Positions 11,226-21,973 of a stretch of DNA of 64,000 bases are shown piece by piece. The stretch is taken from the NCBI GenBank assembly GCA_020226215.1, contig CM035234.1, positions 54,501,275 through 54,565,274 of the forward strand, given 5' to 3'. The DNA comes from Sindora glabra. Taxonomy: Eukaryota > Streptophyta > Magnoliopsida > Fabales > Fabaceae. The first letter of the stretch is position 1, and the number at the start of each line of letters is the position of its first letter. The position numbers and the translations under genes were made by a program. The notes below the pieces were generated by a model that saw nothing but the letters and a program-made list of their open reading frames with translations, did no database searches and was not told the DNA's origin.

Positions 11226-11640
11226 ATGTCAAAGAGTGATAGAGATAATGTTTTGGCCTCAATAAAGTCTTTGCTCCCCATAATGGAAAATTTTAATGAT
11301 AAACTTGGGATAATGGAAGATAGATAAAGAAAAGATAGAATGGATTTTAAAGGAAAGAGTTCTTCTAAATATGGCTCCAATTCAACTTCTTCATAGAAAC
11401 CTTGGAAGAAGATAGTTGAGAAGAAAAATGGAATCATTTTCAAAATCTAATGAAAAAGAATATAAAGGAAATGACAAAGTTGAAGAGCTTCAAAAGCATG
11501 TTAATATCAAATGCTTTAAGTGATTAAAGGCATGGTCACTATGCTATTGATTACCTTATCAAGAAAGTCTTGGAGATTCAGAAACCTACTGGAGAGCAAG
11601 TTAAAGAAGAAAGTGAGAAAAAAAGGGAAAATATTTTCCA
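11226..11640 (+). pseudogene. Gypsy gag remnant with zinc knuckle
   Basis: An ATG at 11226 opens a 33-codon reading (MSKSDRDNVLASIKSLLPIM) closed by a stop at 11325-11327. It looks like a gag N-terminus shortened by deletion. At about 11511-11565 a CCHC-type zinc knuckle can be read with frame changes: C-F-K, then HGHYAIDYLIKKV. The main capsid domain is not recognisable, so most of gag has been lost. Confidence 0.5.
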
Positions 11641-11649
11641 GACAAGGTA

Positions 11650-12065
11650 TAAGGTAAATGAAAGGTTGGCATTGTCATTATTAATAATGGTAGTTGTGCT
11701 AATTTTGCTACAATTTATATGGTAGACAAATTAAATATTATTAATAATGGTAGTTGTGCTAATTTGCTAGTACCTATATAGTAGAGAAATTGAACTTGCC
11801 TACTTTGAAACACCTTACCCCATACAAATTGCAATGGTTGAATGATAGTGGTAAAAGTAGAGGTGATAAAGCAAAGTTAGTCTCATTTGCAATTGTTAAA
11901 TACTAAGATGAGGTGTTTTGTGATGTTGTCCTTATGAATGCTTGTCATTTGTTGCTAGATAGGCCATAATAATTTAATAGGTGTGTGGCCTATAATGGAA
12001 AGACAAATAAATATAGTTTCAAAATAAATAGGAGAAAAGTGACTCTCAACTCTTTGTCATCATAA
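11650..12065 (+). pseudogene. Gypsy aspartic protease with internal 60-bp duplication
   Basis: The reading VIINNGSCANFATIYMVDKL is the protease core of this gypsy group, normally I-I-D-x-G-S-C-x-N, here with Asn for the catalytic Asp. The same block occurs again exactly 60 bp later (11737 onward; IINNGSCAN). After it come LPTLKHLTPYKLQWLNDSGK, LVSFAIVKY, FCDVVLMNACHLLLDRP and a YSFKINRRKVTLNSL tail, the usual continuation. Both copies of the core carry Asn, so the change preceded the duplication. The product is dead. Confidence 0.72.
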
Positions 12066-12079
12066 TAAGTGTATAAGGA

Positions 12080-12330
12080 TCAATTAATAATGCAAAAGAG
12101 AAAAGAAAAAGAAGAAGAAGACCAAAAAAAAAAAAGAGAAAGGAAGAAGTTAAAAGAGAGGAAGAGAAAAATAGAGAGGAAAAAATAATGGAAAAGAGTG
12201 AGAGCCATGTAAAGAAAGAGAGTGCATATGAGGAAGAAAAGAGTAAACTAGAGTTAAAAGTAAAGGAGAGAAAATTAATAATAAGAGAAAAATAAGTGCA
12301 AGAAAAAGAAAAAAAATGAGTGTATTTGCA
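12080..12330 (+). repeat. Purine-rich low-complexity tract
   Basis: Almost pure A/G sequence (gaaaagaaaaagaagaagaa, gaaaaatagagaggaaaa and similar) occupies the position of a lysine/glutamate-rich linker between protease and the next pol block. Confidence 0.7.
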
Positions 12331-12489
12331 AAAGCTAGTGCTATAAATAGTGCTTTATATATATTTAAGCCAATTATCTTATAGAAGGAAGCTTATGAGA
12401 AAGCTAATAACTTTAAATTTATTTGCTAAATGCTCTTGAATCTTTGAAGCATTTGAAGAATCAAGTTCAATAGTAGACATACCAAGTTA

Positions 12490-12895
12490 ATAAGCTTTAT
12501 TGAAACATTTTCATATGTTTTACAACAAAAGAAAGGTAAACATAATGTAATGGATGATGCTTTGTTTCAAAGGTATACTCTTATCTCTACTTTGCATGCT
12601 AAATTGTTAATTTTTAAAAATAGTAACGATACTGTGTATTAAATTGTTAGGTTTTAAGTACCTTGAGAATTTGTATATGAATGATTATAGTTTTACTATC
12701 CTTTCACATAACTTTCCTATTCCCATATATGATGATTTTGCTTTAAGAATTGATGTTTGTGAGGAAATGGTTTTTCAAAACATTTTTAGGCATGATAAAT
12801 TTTTGTTTAGGAGAAATAAATTATTTATGCCTAGAATTTCTCTAAGAGATTTGCTTATTAGAGAAGCTTGTGATAGTGATAATTTTGGTAGGGTG
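12490..12895 (+). pseudogene. RNase H end and integrase zinc-binding head, misplaced before RT
   Basis: The reading KGKHNVMDDALFQRYTLIST is the RNase H end motif (normally N-V-x-A-D-A-L-S-R-R). It is followed by LGFKYLENLYMNDYSF, KFLFRRNKLFMPRISLRDLL and IREAC, the start of a gypsy integrase (H-E-A and zinc ligands partly lost). In any normal gypsy element this block lies after RT. Here it is joined in one open frame (12644-13195) to RT sequence at about residue 84. The junction lies near GRVYDMLDDL. Confidence 0.7.
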
Positions 12896-13610
12896 TATGA
12901 TATGCTTGATGACTTATATGAATTTTGTGTGTTTGTTAAGATTGATTTGAAAAATGAAAATTATCAAATTTGCATGAAAAAAGGTGTTAAGTGGGAAAAC
13001 ATTTTCAAAACAAAGCACGGTTTATATGAGTGGTTAGTTTTGCTACTTGGATTGTATAATACACTAAGTACTTTCATAAGTTTAATGAATCATGTTTTGT
13101 GTATTTTCAAAAATAGGTTTGTTATTATTTGCTTTCAATCCTTTCATGAGATCAAAGGGTGGATTTTGTTGTTGCTTGAGAATTTAAAGAATTGAAAAAA
13201 TTGTGTGCCACATGCTAATGATATTCTTGTGTATAATAAAAGCATAGATAAACATGTTCAACATTTGAAATATGTTTTGCAAGCTTTGAAATGAAAAGTT
13301 GAGTGCTAATTTTAAAAGATGTTCTCTTTGCATGGAAATAATTGTATTTTTGGGTTATATTGTGAGTGGCATAAATTTGGAGGTGGATAAAGAAAAACTT
13401 AAAGCAATTAAAGAATGGCCTCCACCTAAGTCTGCTAGTGAGATTATGAACTTTGATAGTTTAGCTAGCTTTGTAAGAGATTTTAGTGTTATAGCTGCAC
13501 CATTTATTTTACCTACTTTACCTAATTTTACTAATTTTATGTTTAAATTAAGTGACTGTTTTGGATGCATACAAGAAAAGAAAGATTTCAAAGGATGACA
13601 AAGTTGCATC
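12896..13610 (+). pseudogene. Gypsy reverse transcriptase fragment
   Basis: The reading YDMLDDLYEFCVFVKIDL, KTKHGLYEWLVLLLGLYNTL and FISLMNHVLCIFKNRF covers RT palm blocks. An unrelated or scrambled stretch follows (13138-13205), then HANDILVYNKSIDKHVQHLK (catalytic Y-x-D-D reduced to H-A-N-D) and, at 13299-13480, FLGYIVSGINLEVDKEKLKA, IKEWPPPKSASEIMNF and FVRDFSVIAAPF (thumb and start of RNase H). The RT N-terminus is missing because the integrase head is fused there. The enzyme is inactive. Confidence 0.78.
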
Positions 13611-13772
13611 TAAGAGGAAATGGACTATAGTAAATGCTTTTAAGAATCCATAATAGTGCTTACAAGTTGGATCTTCATGGTAAGTTTGATATGTGTGTGT
13701 CTTTGGTTGTTTCTAACCTTCCTTTTTTTATGTAGGTTTCAAAGATTCAAGGATAAATTCTTTTCGAAGATT
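13611..13772 (+). pseudogene. Pol C-terminal end of the chromovirus-like element
   Basis: After RT the sequence jumps to a piece ending in YVGFKDSRINSF (about 13733-13770), which resembles the D-S-R-x-N end of gypsy pol in this group. The integrase core and most of RNase H are missing. It abuts the partial 3' LTR directly. Confidence 0.45.
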
Positions 13773-14087
13773 TAAGGAGGCTTGTTCCTTATGAGAATTT
13801 AAACAATTCAAATTCAAGATTTTGGAAAATAAAACCCTACCCACCTTTATATGGTTTTATGGAAGTGTGATTCTCTCTTTGCTTCTTAGCAGAACTTCTA
13901 GATTTATTGAAGGGATTTAACCTTTATAGGATCTTTATCCTTTATCAAAGGAGATTCATATTTTATGGCATGAATTTTATCACTTATTGCTCCCCTTCTT
14001 CTCTATTTTGGAATATGGTGTGAATATCATTTTATTTTTCATTTTGATTTGTTGAATTTTGGAATGATTCATTGTAGATTCTTAACA
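13773..14087 (+). repeat. Partial 3' LTR (R-U5 part only)
   Basis: Similarity to the 5' LTR begins at aaggaggcttgttcctta, matching about 9007 onward, and ends at CTTAACA. The U3 half, including the TATA box, is absent, and pol sequence is joined directly to the R-like start. Confidence 0.7.
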
Positions 14088-15365
14088 AGTATTTAACCTT
14101 ATTAAGGTGTAAACATCTTAAAACAAGTAAGGATAAACTTTTTTTCATATAACGTACTATTTTCAATGAAGAAAGGAGCAACTTTCTTTTTTTAAGTGCT
14201 TGATTTCCAATCAATAAGTTAGTATTTCTTATTTTTCTAGGAAGGCTCTGATGGGATCCATTTAAAAAGGTAACCAATCAACACATATGATCATAGTTTC
14301 CTTGATTATAGGTATGAGTATGTTTTCTTTAAGAACTAATCTAGTATTTGCCATTGTCTTTGTAGTAGCCAATTTAAAAAGTGCATTCACTTAGTCATTC
14401 TCTTTTTTGGAGATTTGTTGTAGTTTGAAGCTTTGAAAATTTACTATGAGTTCTTTGACTTTTTTTGTATATTTGATTAGGTAAGGTTTAGTTTCATATG
14501 TGCCATTTTCCTAACTAACCATTAGTTGGGAATTACCTTTCACTAGGATTGATTTTGCATCCATCTCTTTGGCTAATCCAAAAGACATACTATAAGTGCT
14601 TTGTATTTAGCTTGATTATTCATGGCTTTAAATTCAAACTTGAGAGAATATTCTATTATTACTTCATTAGGACCTTCTAGGATAACTCCTACTTCACTAC
14701 CATTTTTCTTTAATGAGCTATTAGTGTAGAGGATCCATATCAAAGTTTAATTTGCCTTCTTAACAATATTTTCTAGCTTTATCATTTTAACCATGAATTT
14801 TGCTAGGACTTTTACTTTTGGAGCTCTCCTATTTTCAAAAGTAATATCATATTCTATTAATTCCATGAACTATCCTACTAGTTGACCAACTATGTTTAAT
14901 TTGTGTAAGATTTGTTTTATAGGCTAATTAGTTGTCATTACAATTTAATAGGATTAAAACAATAAGGTTTTAGCCTCTTTAAGGTAGTAATTAGTGTGAA
15001 AGCAAGTTTTTCTATCTTTTGGTACCTAAGCTTGGATCTATGAACTGCTTTGCTTATAAAATAAATTAATTCTTGTTTAAAATGTACTTCTTTGATCAAC
15101 ATCGTACTTATTGCTTCATTAGTTGTTGCTTGATAGAGGTAAAGTGATTTTCCCTAATAGGGCTTTGATAAAATAAGAGGAGACATGAGGAAAGTTTTGA
15201 GATTTTTAAAGGCATTTTCACAAGCTTGATCCCATTTGAACTCCTTTTAGCCTTTTAAATTCTTGTAGAAAGGTCAGCATTTTTTAGTTAACCTTAGGGT
15301 CGACCATTTTTATTAAATGAACTTATCTATAGAAATCATATAAAGAAAGGCATAAAAAGGAAATA
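14088..15365 (-). pseudogene. Tat/Ogre-type gypsy RNase H and integrase head fragment
   Basis: From 15365 downward the minus strand reads WDQACENAFKNLKTFL, LYLYQATTNEAISTMLI, ELIYFISKAVHRSKLRYQKI and LAFTLITTLKRLKPYC (RT-linked RNase H). It then reads a second, archaeal-type-like RNase H block, with KPSIIKLNTKHL-like and GSSTLIAH-like remnants at 14550-14760, as in Tat elements, which carry an extra RNase H. The 14032-14277 piece with LSLLVLRCLHLNKVKY is the start of the integrase zinc region, and it continues without loss into FREIHEGICG at 8555 once the 8561-14087 insertion is removed. Stops and frameshifts are frequent. Confidence 0.8.
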
Positions 15366-17984
15366 TGTAACTCCCTTACTTACTAACACCTTAATCCTCA
15401 TTAAATAGGTGATTATTGCACAATTAGGTCTTTTTGAAGCCAATGTAAGATTCTGTGAAACAAAATATTACAGATTCTGGGTTTCAGAAATTTTCTGCTC
15501 ATTTCCAGAATTATTAGACCAATTTCAAAAATATGAAAAACTACTTTGCAGAACTCCAAAAATCATGAAATTTAGTCCTATAAACTTTTCATGTGTTGGA
15601 TTCATCCTGAAAAAATTTAACCTAACTTAGACATCATTTGGCATTTCAAAATTCACAGCAAAGTGTTCCTATTCTAGTGCTATCCAGAATTTATAATTGT
15701 AAAAGTAAGCCCCTAGTTTAGGGGTAAATCAACTCCGATTAAGCTAAAATTTGGTATAGGACTTGATAAACGTGTTAAATACTTTCCATAAAATTTTCAG
15801 ATCAAAACTCATCCATTTACTACTTTGGAATACTAAGTTACAATTTGTATTCAGCATTGTGACAAAAACAGGGCAGTCCAAAACATGTAATAATTTACCA
15901 TAGCAAATGAGCTTATTTAGCTGAATTTTGGTACAGAGGATGATACATGAGTGAAGTTCACTCTTGAATTTTCTCATAATTTTTAGAGCATCAGAACTCA
16001 GCTAGAAATCCCTGCAAACATACTAAGCTTACTGCCCTACGAGTTCACTATTCATTTGGTCATTTTCTAACTTCACACCCATTGCATATTAAAGGCTTAC
16101 CAATCCAAACTAGTTCATAATACCTCAAATTTATGTATTTCATACAACATAGGCAAGGGTCATATAATTATACAGAAAATTTAACTTACAAAACATATAA
16201 CCAATATATACTAATATCACAAACTCTATGAACATTCTAATATAACTTCAAAACATTATTCTTCCTTATCAAGAGGGCCTTTGGAAGCATCACTTGGAAT
16301 GGTTAGTAAACAATATAGAAACATAAGAAATAAAGTTTCCCAATAGCTAGCTATTGCTAAAAGAACATATTAAGCCATTCCAGATCCTTAAGCAAGTAAA
16401 TCATACGTTTTCAAAATCAAATAATCATTTATCACACCATTCTATACCATTATAAGAAATGTGCATCACAGTCAGGATGACTATCACAGACAATCGTACC
16501 TAGGCCTTACGCACACAGCATTGGGGCCATAGGTACCGCACATAGCAATTTCATTATCATCTCGGGGAACTCGAGCCATAGGCCTTGCACACAGTATTTT
16601 ACTGTTTTCCAGGGATGCGCACACAGCAATTTTATACACATTCTATACAATGACATAAAATACAGAAAAGATATAAATGGAAAACAGAGCGTAAGGATAA
16701 AGCTAGCTACCTTTTAAAAGCTTCCAATAGTGATGATTCATTTGCCCTTACTTAGAAATTTCTCTACAATTGTAATATCCCAAAATTTCAATTCTATTAT
16801 TTGAATTTCTAAATTCTGAGGCTGTAGAAACGAAGAGCATGACTGAATTAGCTTAATGGGTGAATCTCAAGTTGAAAGGAATTAAGTGTAAGGGTAAACG
16901 GAATTTTGAAGGAAAACGGATAGTAGGGAAAGAATTAATTTTCCTAAATAGTATGAATGATCAGAGGAGGTTAGGAAACCCTAAAAAGGGAAGTTGTCTG
17001 AGTCTGAAAGTGTAAGGAATTTTAAATAGACAGAAACCCTATGGACTAAATTGCAAAAGTGCAGAATCGGGTGTGGTTAAAGTGAAAGTAATTAAGGCTT
17101 TGGAATTTAATATGAATAACCAAGAGTTTGGGGTGCAATATGTGATTTTAATTAGTGTGACTAATGGACTTATGACAAGTGTCATTGCTAGAAAATTAAT
17201 GGCAAGAATAGCCTTACTTTTAGTGAAAAAGGACTAAAATACCCTTGAGAATCTTAGAAATGACCAAATTGCCCTAGAAGCTTCTTGAAAAGTCTTCTCT
17301 CTTCTTCTTTTTCAAAAAAGCTGCAGAATTTCTCCATGAAAGAAGCTTAGACGTGAGAGAGAGAGAGAAGGAAGAGAGAGAAAGTTTCTCATAGCTTTTT
17401 CACCTAAAAATAGTGAGATTCAAGCAAGGTGTAGAAGGGAAATTTGTTCTTCTCCTCAAGCTCTATCCATTGGTGTGCTTAGAGTGAAGAAAGGCTCAAG
17501 TTTGGTTAAGTTTGGGGAGTCCCAAGTGAGGATTTTCAAGTTGCACTAAGAGGTAAAAATGCTCTCCTCTAAGAGCTCTTTAATGTACTCTTCTTATTTT
17601 CTTGAAATCTTGAAGTTGGTAAAGTTAAGGGTGATTGAACATGGAGTTTAGGAGGATTTGAACATATTTGATGATGTTTTGAATGTTGTAGTGTTGATTT
17701 ATGGTTTTGGTTTGGTGTAAAAACAACAAGAAATCATGGTTACACACCTGGGTTTTTAGGGTATAATGATGCATGTGTAGTATGGGCATGATGTGTTTAG
17801 AACTTGGCTAAGTTGGTGAAGTTAGAATAAGTTTTATGAATTATAAATCCTATGAAAGGTGAAATTTTGATTGTGGAAGTGTTTGTGTGCATTTTCCCTT
17901 TTTGAGAAGCCAAATCTATGGATGAGAAAAGAAGGGAGGAAGGAATTTTAGCTGTTTAGTGTGTTTTCGGAGGATCAGCAAGGT

Positions 17985-18225
17985 ACACGGGGTAGAACAC
18001 GGCCCGTGTTGTACCCCGTGTTCCTCGTCGAAGCTGATCAGTGTTCTACACGGGGTGCAACACTCCCCCGTGTTTACCTCAGGACTGAAGGGCAGTGATG
18101 TACACGGGGTAGAACACGGCCAGTGTTCTCCCCCATGTTCTTCTCTGATTAAGCCAGTGAAGCCTTGAAGCCATCCAGTGAGAAACACGGCCCTGAACAC
18201 GGGGTATGGTACCCCCGTGTTCTTT
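17985..18225. repeat. GC-rich array of ACACGGGG hairpins
   Basis: Four to five imperfect palindromes pair ACACGGGG with CCCCGTGTT and share the core tagaacacggcccgtgtt. It is a sharp GC-rich island in AT-rich DNA. The same array occurs at the matching place in the unit at 27928-30490. Arrays of CACGG/CCGTG palindromes are known in some plant gypsy LTRs. Confidence 0.85.
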
Positions 18226-18578
18226 GCTAAGTGATCTTTTTGGCTTTAATCCTTCATGTTTTGCATGGCTTTGCCCTTGGATCCTTTTCTAATGTTCTTA
18301 TGTGTTAGTTCAAGGTTGGAAAGTAAAGTATAGAGCATCTAAGTATGCATTTAATTAGGTGGAGAAAGTAAAGAATACATGAGGATTAGGGAAAGTGATA
18401 ATGTTCTAATATAAGCTATGATGTGTATTTGTATAGACTGAGGAGTGACAACTTGCAAAGGCAAGAGGAAGTGTAAAGGAGTTTTTGGTGAGAGCAAGGG
18501 AACATCACATTAGAAGCTTGTGAAAGGTAGCTAGCTTTATCCTTAAGCTTTGTTTTCTATTACATGATTTTCTGTGTA

Positions 18579-18690
18579 TGGAATATGTATGAGATTGTAT
18601 GGAATGTGTATGAGATTGTTATGGAATGTGTATGAGATTGTTATGGGATGTGTATGAGATTGTTATGGAATGTGTATGGAATTGTTGTGC
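18579..18690 (+). repeat. Tandem repeat, about 23-bp unit, five copies
   Basis: The unit gtatgagattgttatggaat is repeated with small changes. The related Y unit has a single copy at about 29755, so the expansion is private to this copy. Confidence 0.85.
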
Positions 18691-18960
18691 ACGCATTCCG
18701 GGAAGACAGTGTGATACTGTGTGTGTTTGGCCTATGGCTCGGGTCCTCGAAATGTTAATGCAATTGTTGTGGCACAACCCGGGCAGACAGTAGAATACTG
18801 TGTTTGGCCTAAGGCTCGGGATCCCCGGGGATAATAGTGCATTTGTTGTGTGTGGTACCTATGGCTAGGGACCTCGGGAAGACAGTGTGATACTGTGTTA
18901 GGCCTTTGTGGCTCGGGACCCCGGGAAGACAGCGTGATGCTGTATATGAGACCTGAGTAC
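18690..18960 (+). repeat. GGGAAGACAG module, four copies
   Basis: Blocks with gggaagacagtgtgatactg, then ggcct(a/t)tggctcgggac, recur at about 18700, 18780, 18875 and 18922. Related blocks lie at 29788-29965 and, degenerate, at 57055-57160. The rc of the opposite-strand Y unit contains a weaker version at 16440-16640. Confidence 0.75.
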
Positions 18961-20856
18961 GATTGTTTGTGATGGCCATCTAGACATTGTGATAAATCCT
19001 TTAATGGACTTGATGATTGTTGTGAATTGATGTGTGTGTGTGATGCGTATTTCCTATAATAGTATAATATTGAATATGTTGATGAATGATTATTGGATTT
19101 CGAAACGTATGTCTTAATTGCTTAAGGATCTGGAGTGGTTTGAAATGTTTTTATAGCACTAGTTAGCTACTGAGAAATTTTGTTTCTCATGTTTTCTGTA
19201 TTGTGACTAACCATTCCAGGTGATGCTTCCAAGGGCTCTCATGATAAAGGGCAATAGTATTTGACGTTGTAAATACTTGTATAGTTGATGACAATTGTAT
19301 ATGATGGATGTACAATTTGTAAAGTTGAACTTGTGAGTAATTATATGGCTTTTGATCTTATGTATGAAGTATAGAAATTTGATATATTCCGAGTAATTTG
19401 AAGTAAATGACATTTTAGTATGCGCTAATTATCTATTAAATGAGGAATAAGGCGTTATTAAGTAAGGGAGTTACAACAATCCCTTTGCCTTTCCAACTTG
19501 CCACTTTTCTTGCTCTACATAAATACACATCATAATTCTTATTAAAACACCACCATTTTTCTTAAACTTCATGCATTCTTCACTTCCTCCACATACACTA
19601 AACCATGAAGGAAGTGTCCAAAATTTTAATGTACATTCCAATACCTCCTAAATTTCATTGTAATACATTATTCCAAACTTCCAAAAACACAATTAAATGG
19701 CTAAAACTCCTTCCCTCCTTCCTTTCCCATGCTCACGATTTTGGCTTTCAAAAGAGGATTTTCACATAAACTTTCATAATTCAAAATTTCATCTCCCATA
19801 GGCTCCATAATTCATAAGAATCATTCTAATTTCATTAATCTAGCCAAATTCTGAACAAATCATGCCAATTCCATACATACACCATTATGCCTCTAAAACC
19901 CTAATTTGTACATCATGATTTCTTGTTATTTTTACACCAAACCAAAGCCATAGATTAACATAACAACATCTAAAATATCATTAGACATGCTCAAATCATC
20001 CAAAACTCCATGGTCGACCTCCTTCGACCACACCAATATCAAAATTTCAAGAAACTAAAAAGAGTACATTAAAGAGCTTTTAGAGGAGAACATTTTTACC
20101 TCTTGGAGCAACTTGAAAATCCCCACTTGCAGCTCACCAAACTTAATCAACTTTGGAGGTTTCTTCAACCTAAGTACACCATGTGATAAAGCTTGATGAG
20201 AGGAGCAACTTTGTCTTCTACACCTAAGCCTAAATCCCACTATTTTTGGGTGAAAAAGCTAAATGAATTTTTCTCTCTGTTCTTTCTCTCTCTCTCACAC
20301 GTTCAAGCTCACTTCCATGGAGGCATCCATAGTTTTGGAGAAGAAAGGAGAAGGAGAAAGAGTTTTCATGAAGCTTCAAGGGTATTTTGATCATTTTTGA
20401 AAATTTCAAGGGTATTTTGGTCCTTTCTCACCAATTAGTAAGGCTATTCTTGCCATTTTCTTCTAATAATGACACTTGTCATGTGTCTATTGGTCACACT
20501 TTATGGAGTTACATACTAGACCCTAAATTCTTGATTACTTACACTTTAACCCATACTTCATTTTGTACTTTGCAATATAATCCATAGGGTTACCTGACTG
20601 TTTGAAAATCCATAAACTGTTAGACTTAGACAAGTCCTATTGCTAGGGTTTTCTAACCTCCTTTAATCATCTATAGTATTTAGGAAAATTAATTCCTTCC
20701 CTATTGTTTCCTTTCCTTCAAAATTTCAGTTACATTTACACTTAACACCTTTCAACTTGAAATTCACATACCAAGCTAATTTAAATGTGCCCTTCATTTC
20801 TACAGCTTCAAATTTTAGAGCTTCAAATGATAGAACTTAAAATTTAGGACATTACA

Positions 20857-21640
20857 AAATACGTAAATGAGTAGAAACATATGGAAGTGAAACATTTATA
20901 TTGATATTTTGAAAATGGTAAATACAATAAGTTTTTTATTGTGGTAAAAATCTTGTAAGTGCTATAGTGCAACCATTTAGTTTTTATACTTTTTTAAGGG
21001 TGGAAAGGCTTTTCATATCTAGGATGGCTTAGTAATTTATGGAATTAACTTCTATTCCTCTCTTAGTAAGCGTGAACCTTACAAATTTTCTAATATTAAC
21101 ATCTCATACTTAGTAAGATTAAACTTCATATTTTAGGCTTTCATTAAAGACTTCTTTTAGTTTTTTTAGATAATCTTCTAGAATTTTGGATTTAATGAGC
21201 ATATCATCCATATAAACTTCTAGATTTCTATCTATTTGGTCTTTAAATACTTTACTCGTTATTCTCTTATATGTTGCTCCTGTATTTTCAAAGCCAAATG
21301 ACATCACTTTATAACAATGGATACCTTTATTTGTAATGAAAGCAATTTTTTCTTGATCTTGTAACCATATCAAAATTTGATTATATCTAAAAAAGGCACT
21401 TTCAAAGCTGAGGATGACAAACTCAAAAGCCTCATTAACCAAACGATCAATATTTGGTATTGGGTGAGAATCCTTGGGGTAAGTTTTATTAAGGTTGATG
21501 AAATCTGCACACATTCTCTAAGAATTGTTGGCATTTTATCATTACTATATGACTTTTCAAGTGAATCATACTTTTAAAAGCTTATTAACTTCCATTTTGA
21601 TAGCTACAATTCTATCTAGTTCATGCTTTTCCTTTTTTTT
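20857..21640 (-). pseudogene. Tat/Ogre-type gypsy reverse transcriptase pseudogene
   Basis: The open piece 21119-21514 reads MCADFINLNKTYPKDSHPIP, NIDRLVNEAFEF, YKVMSFGFENTGATYKRI and DRNLEVYMDDMLIKSK. This is Tat-lineage gypsy RT with an intact YMDD catalytic box. The thumb follows down to 20870 with NLTKYEM, LIPINY*AILDMKSLSTLKK and TIALTRFLPQ. The block ends where the family Y LTR unit is inserted (TSD aaata, 20857-20861). Its continuation, RNase H, resumes at 15365. Confidence 0.87.
20862..20880. other. Junction where the Tat RT resumes after the Y insertion
   Basis: Bases acgtaaatgag follow the right TSD copy. On the minus strand this is the end of the RT thumb region. Its continuation is at 15360 and below, confirming a single uninterrupted host element before insertion. 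Confidence 0.6.
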
Positions 21641-21973
21641 TATTAAATAAGCTTGATAGTTGGGTTGATTACCGATTTATAGTAAGTTATTTTTGGGTTC
21701 ATCCTGTGCATATTTATTACAATCCAAGAAAATACACCTATATTCTTTTTTAGCATTTTAATTAGTTTTTCTCTAAAGTTAATAAGCATGTTTTTCTTGA
21801 TCCTAACTGACCATTCATCTTACAAGTTGAATACTTTGACTTTTTTAATATCAAACTTTGGTCTGGGGTTTCTTTGCCATGATCATCTTTTATTCTCAAA
21901 GGCTCTTATTGCTTAAGTTGTTCATGTAACATCTCTAGGTGACCACTTAATATGCTTTAACCTATCCAATGCC

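Larger units (their letters stand above)
8561..14087 (+). mobile_element. Chromovirus-like Ty3/gypsy element, rearranged
   Basis: This insertion splits the Tat integrase. Its 5' LTR (8561-9280) and partial 3' LTR (about 13773-14087) share a block starting aggaggcttgttcctta and ending ...attct(c/t)a(t)ca before the boundary. Internal blocks on the plus strand are a long leader, gag start, zinc knuckle, protease, RNase H end with integrase head, RT and pol end. The expected order would put RT before integrase, so the element is rearranged. Removing 8561-14087 restores the host integrase reading (KVKY then FREIHEG), which supports the borders. Flanks are agatgtag and agtattta, so the TSD is imperfect. 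The lineage name within gypsy is tentative. Confidence 0.75.
16771..19475 (+). mobile_element. Family Y LTR unit (subfamily A), nested in an opposite-orientation Y unit
   Basis: The unit starts TGTAATATCCC, ends GGGAGTTACA, is 2705 bp long and is flanked by perfect acaat TSDs (16766-16770 and 19476-19480). It is non-coding. It carries the ACACGGGG hairpin array, a 22-bp tandem array and a GGGAAGACAG module. Orientation follows the TGTAATGTCC start common to the family; TG...CA ends alone would also allow the reverse. The start and end are compatible with gypsy chromovirus LTRs, but no internal domain is attached here. Confidence 0.87.
15366..20856 (-). mobile_element. Family Y LTR unit (subfamily B), solo, split by another Y unit
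   Basis: The unit is bounded by tgtaactccc (15366) and ggacattaca (20856) and flanked by perfect aaata TSDs (15361-15365 and 20857-20861) in the Tat element. Read on the minus strand it begins TGTAATGTCC and ends GGGAGTTACA. Removing the nested unit leaves about 2.78 kb with no coding sequence, so it is best read as a solo LTR or a non-autonomous LTR unit. Its 3' module (15420-16080) is shared with the copy at 55503 but not with the two other Y units. Confidence 0.85.

Noticed and set aside
17916..18200. Cys-rich open frames on both strands with repeated HGVEHGPC-like text
   Set aside because: They are produced by the ACACGGGG palindromes, which read similarly on both strands. The sister array at 29138-29390 is frame-shifted relative to this one, so no protein is conserved.
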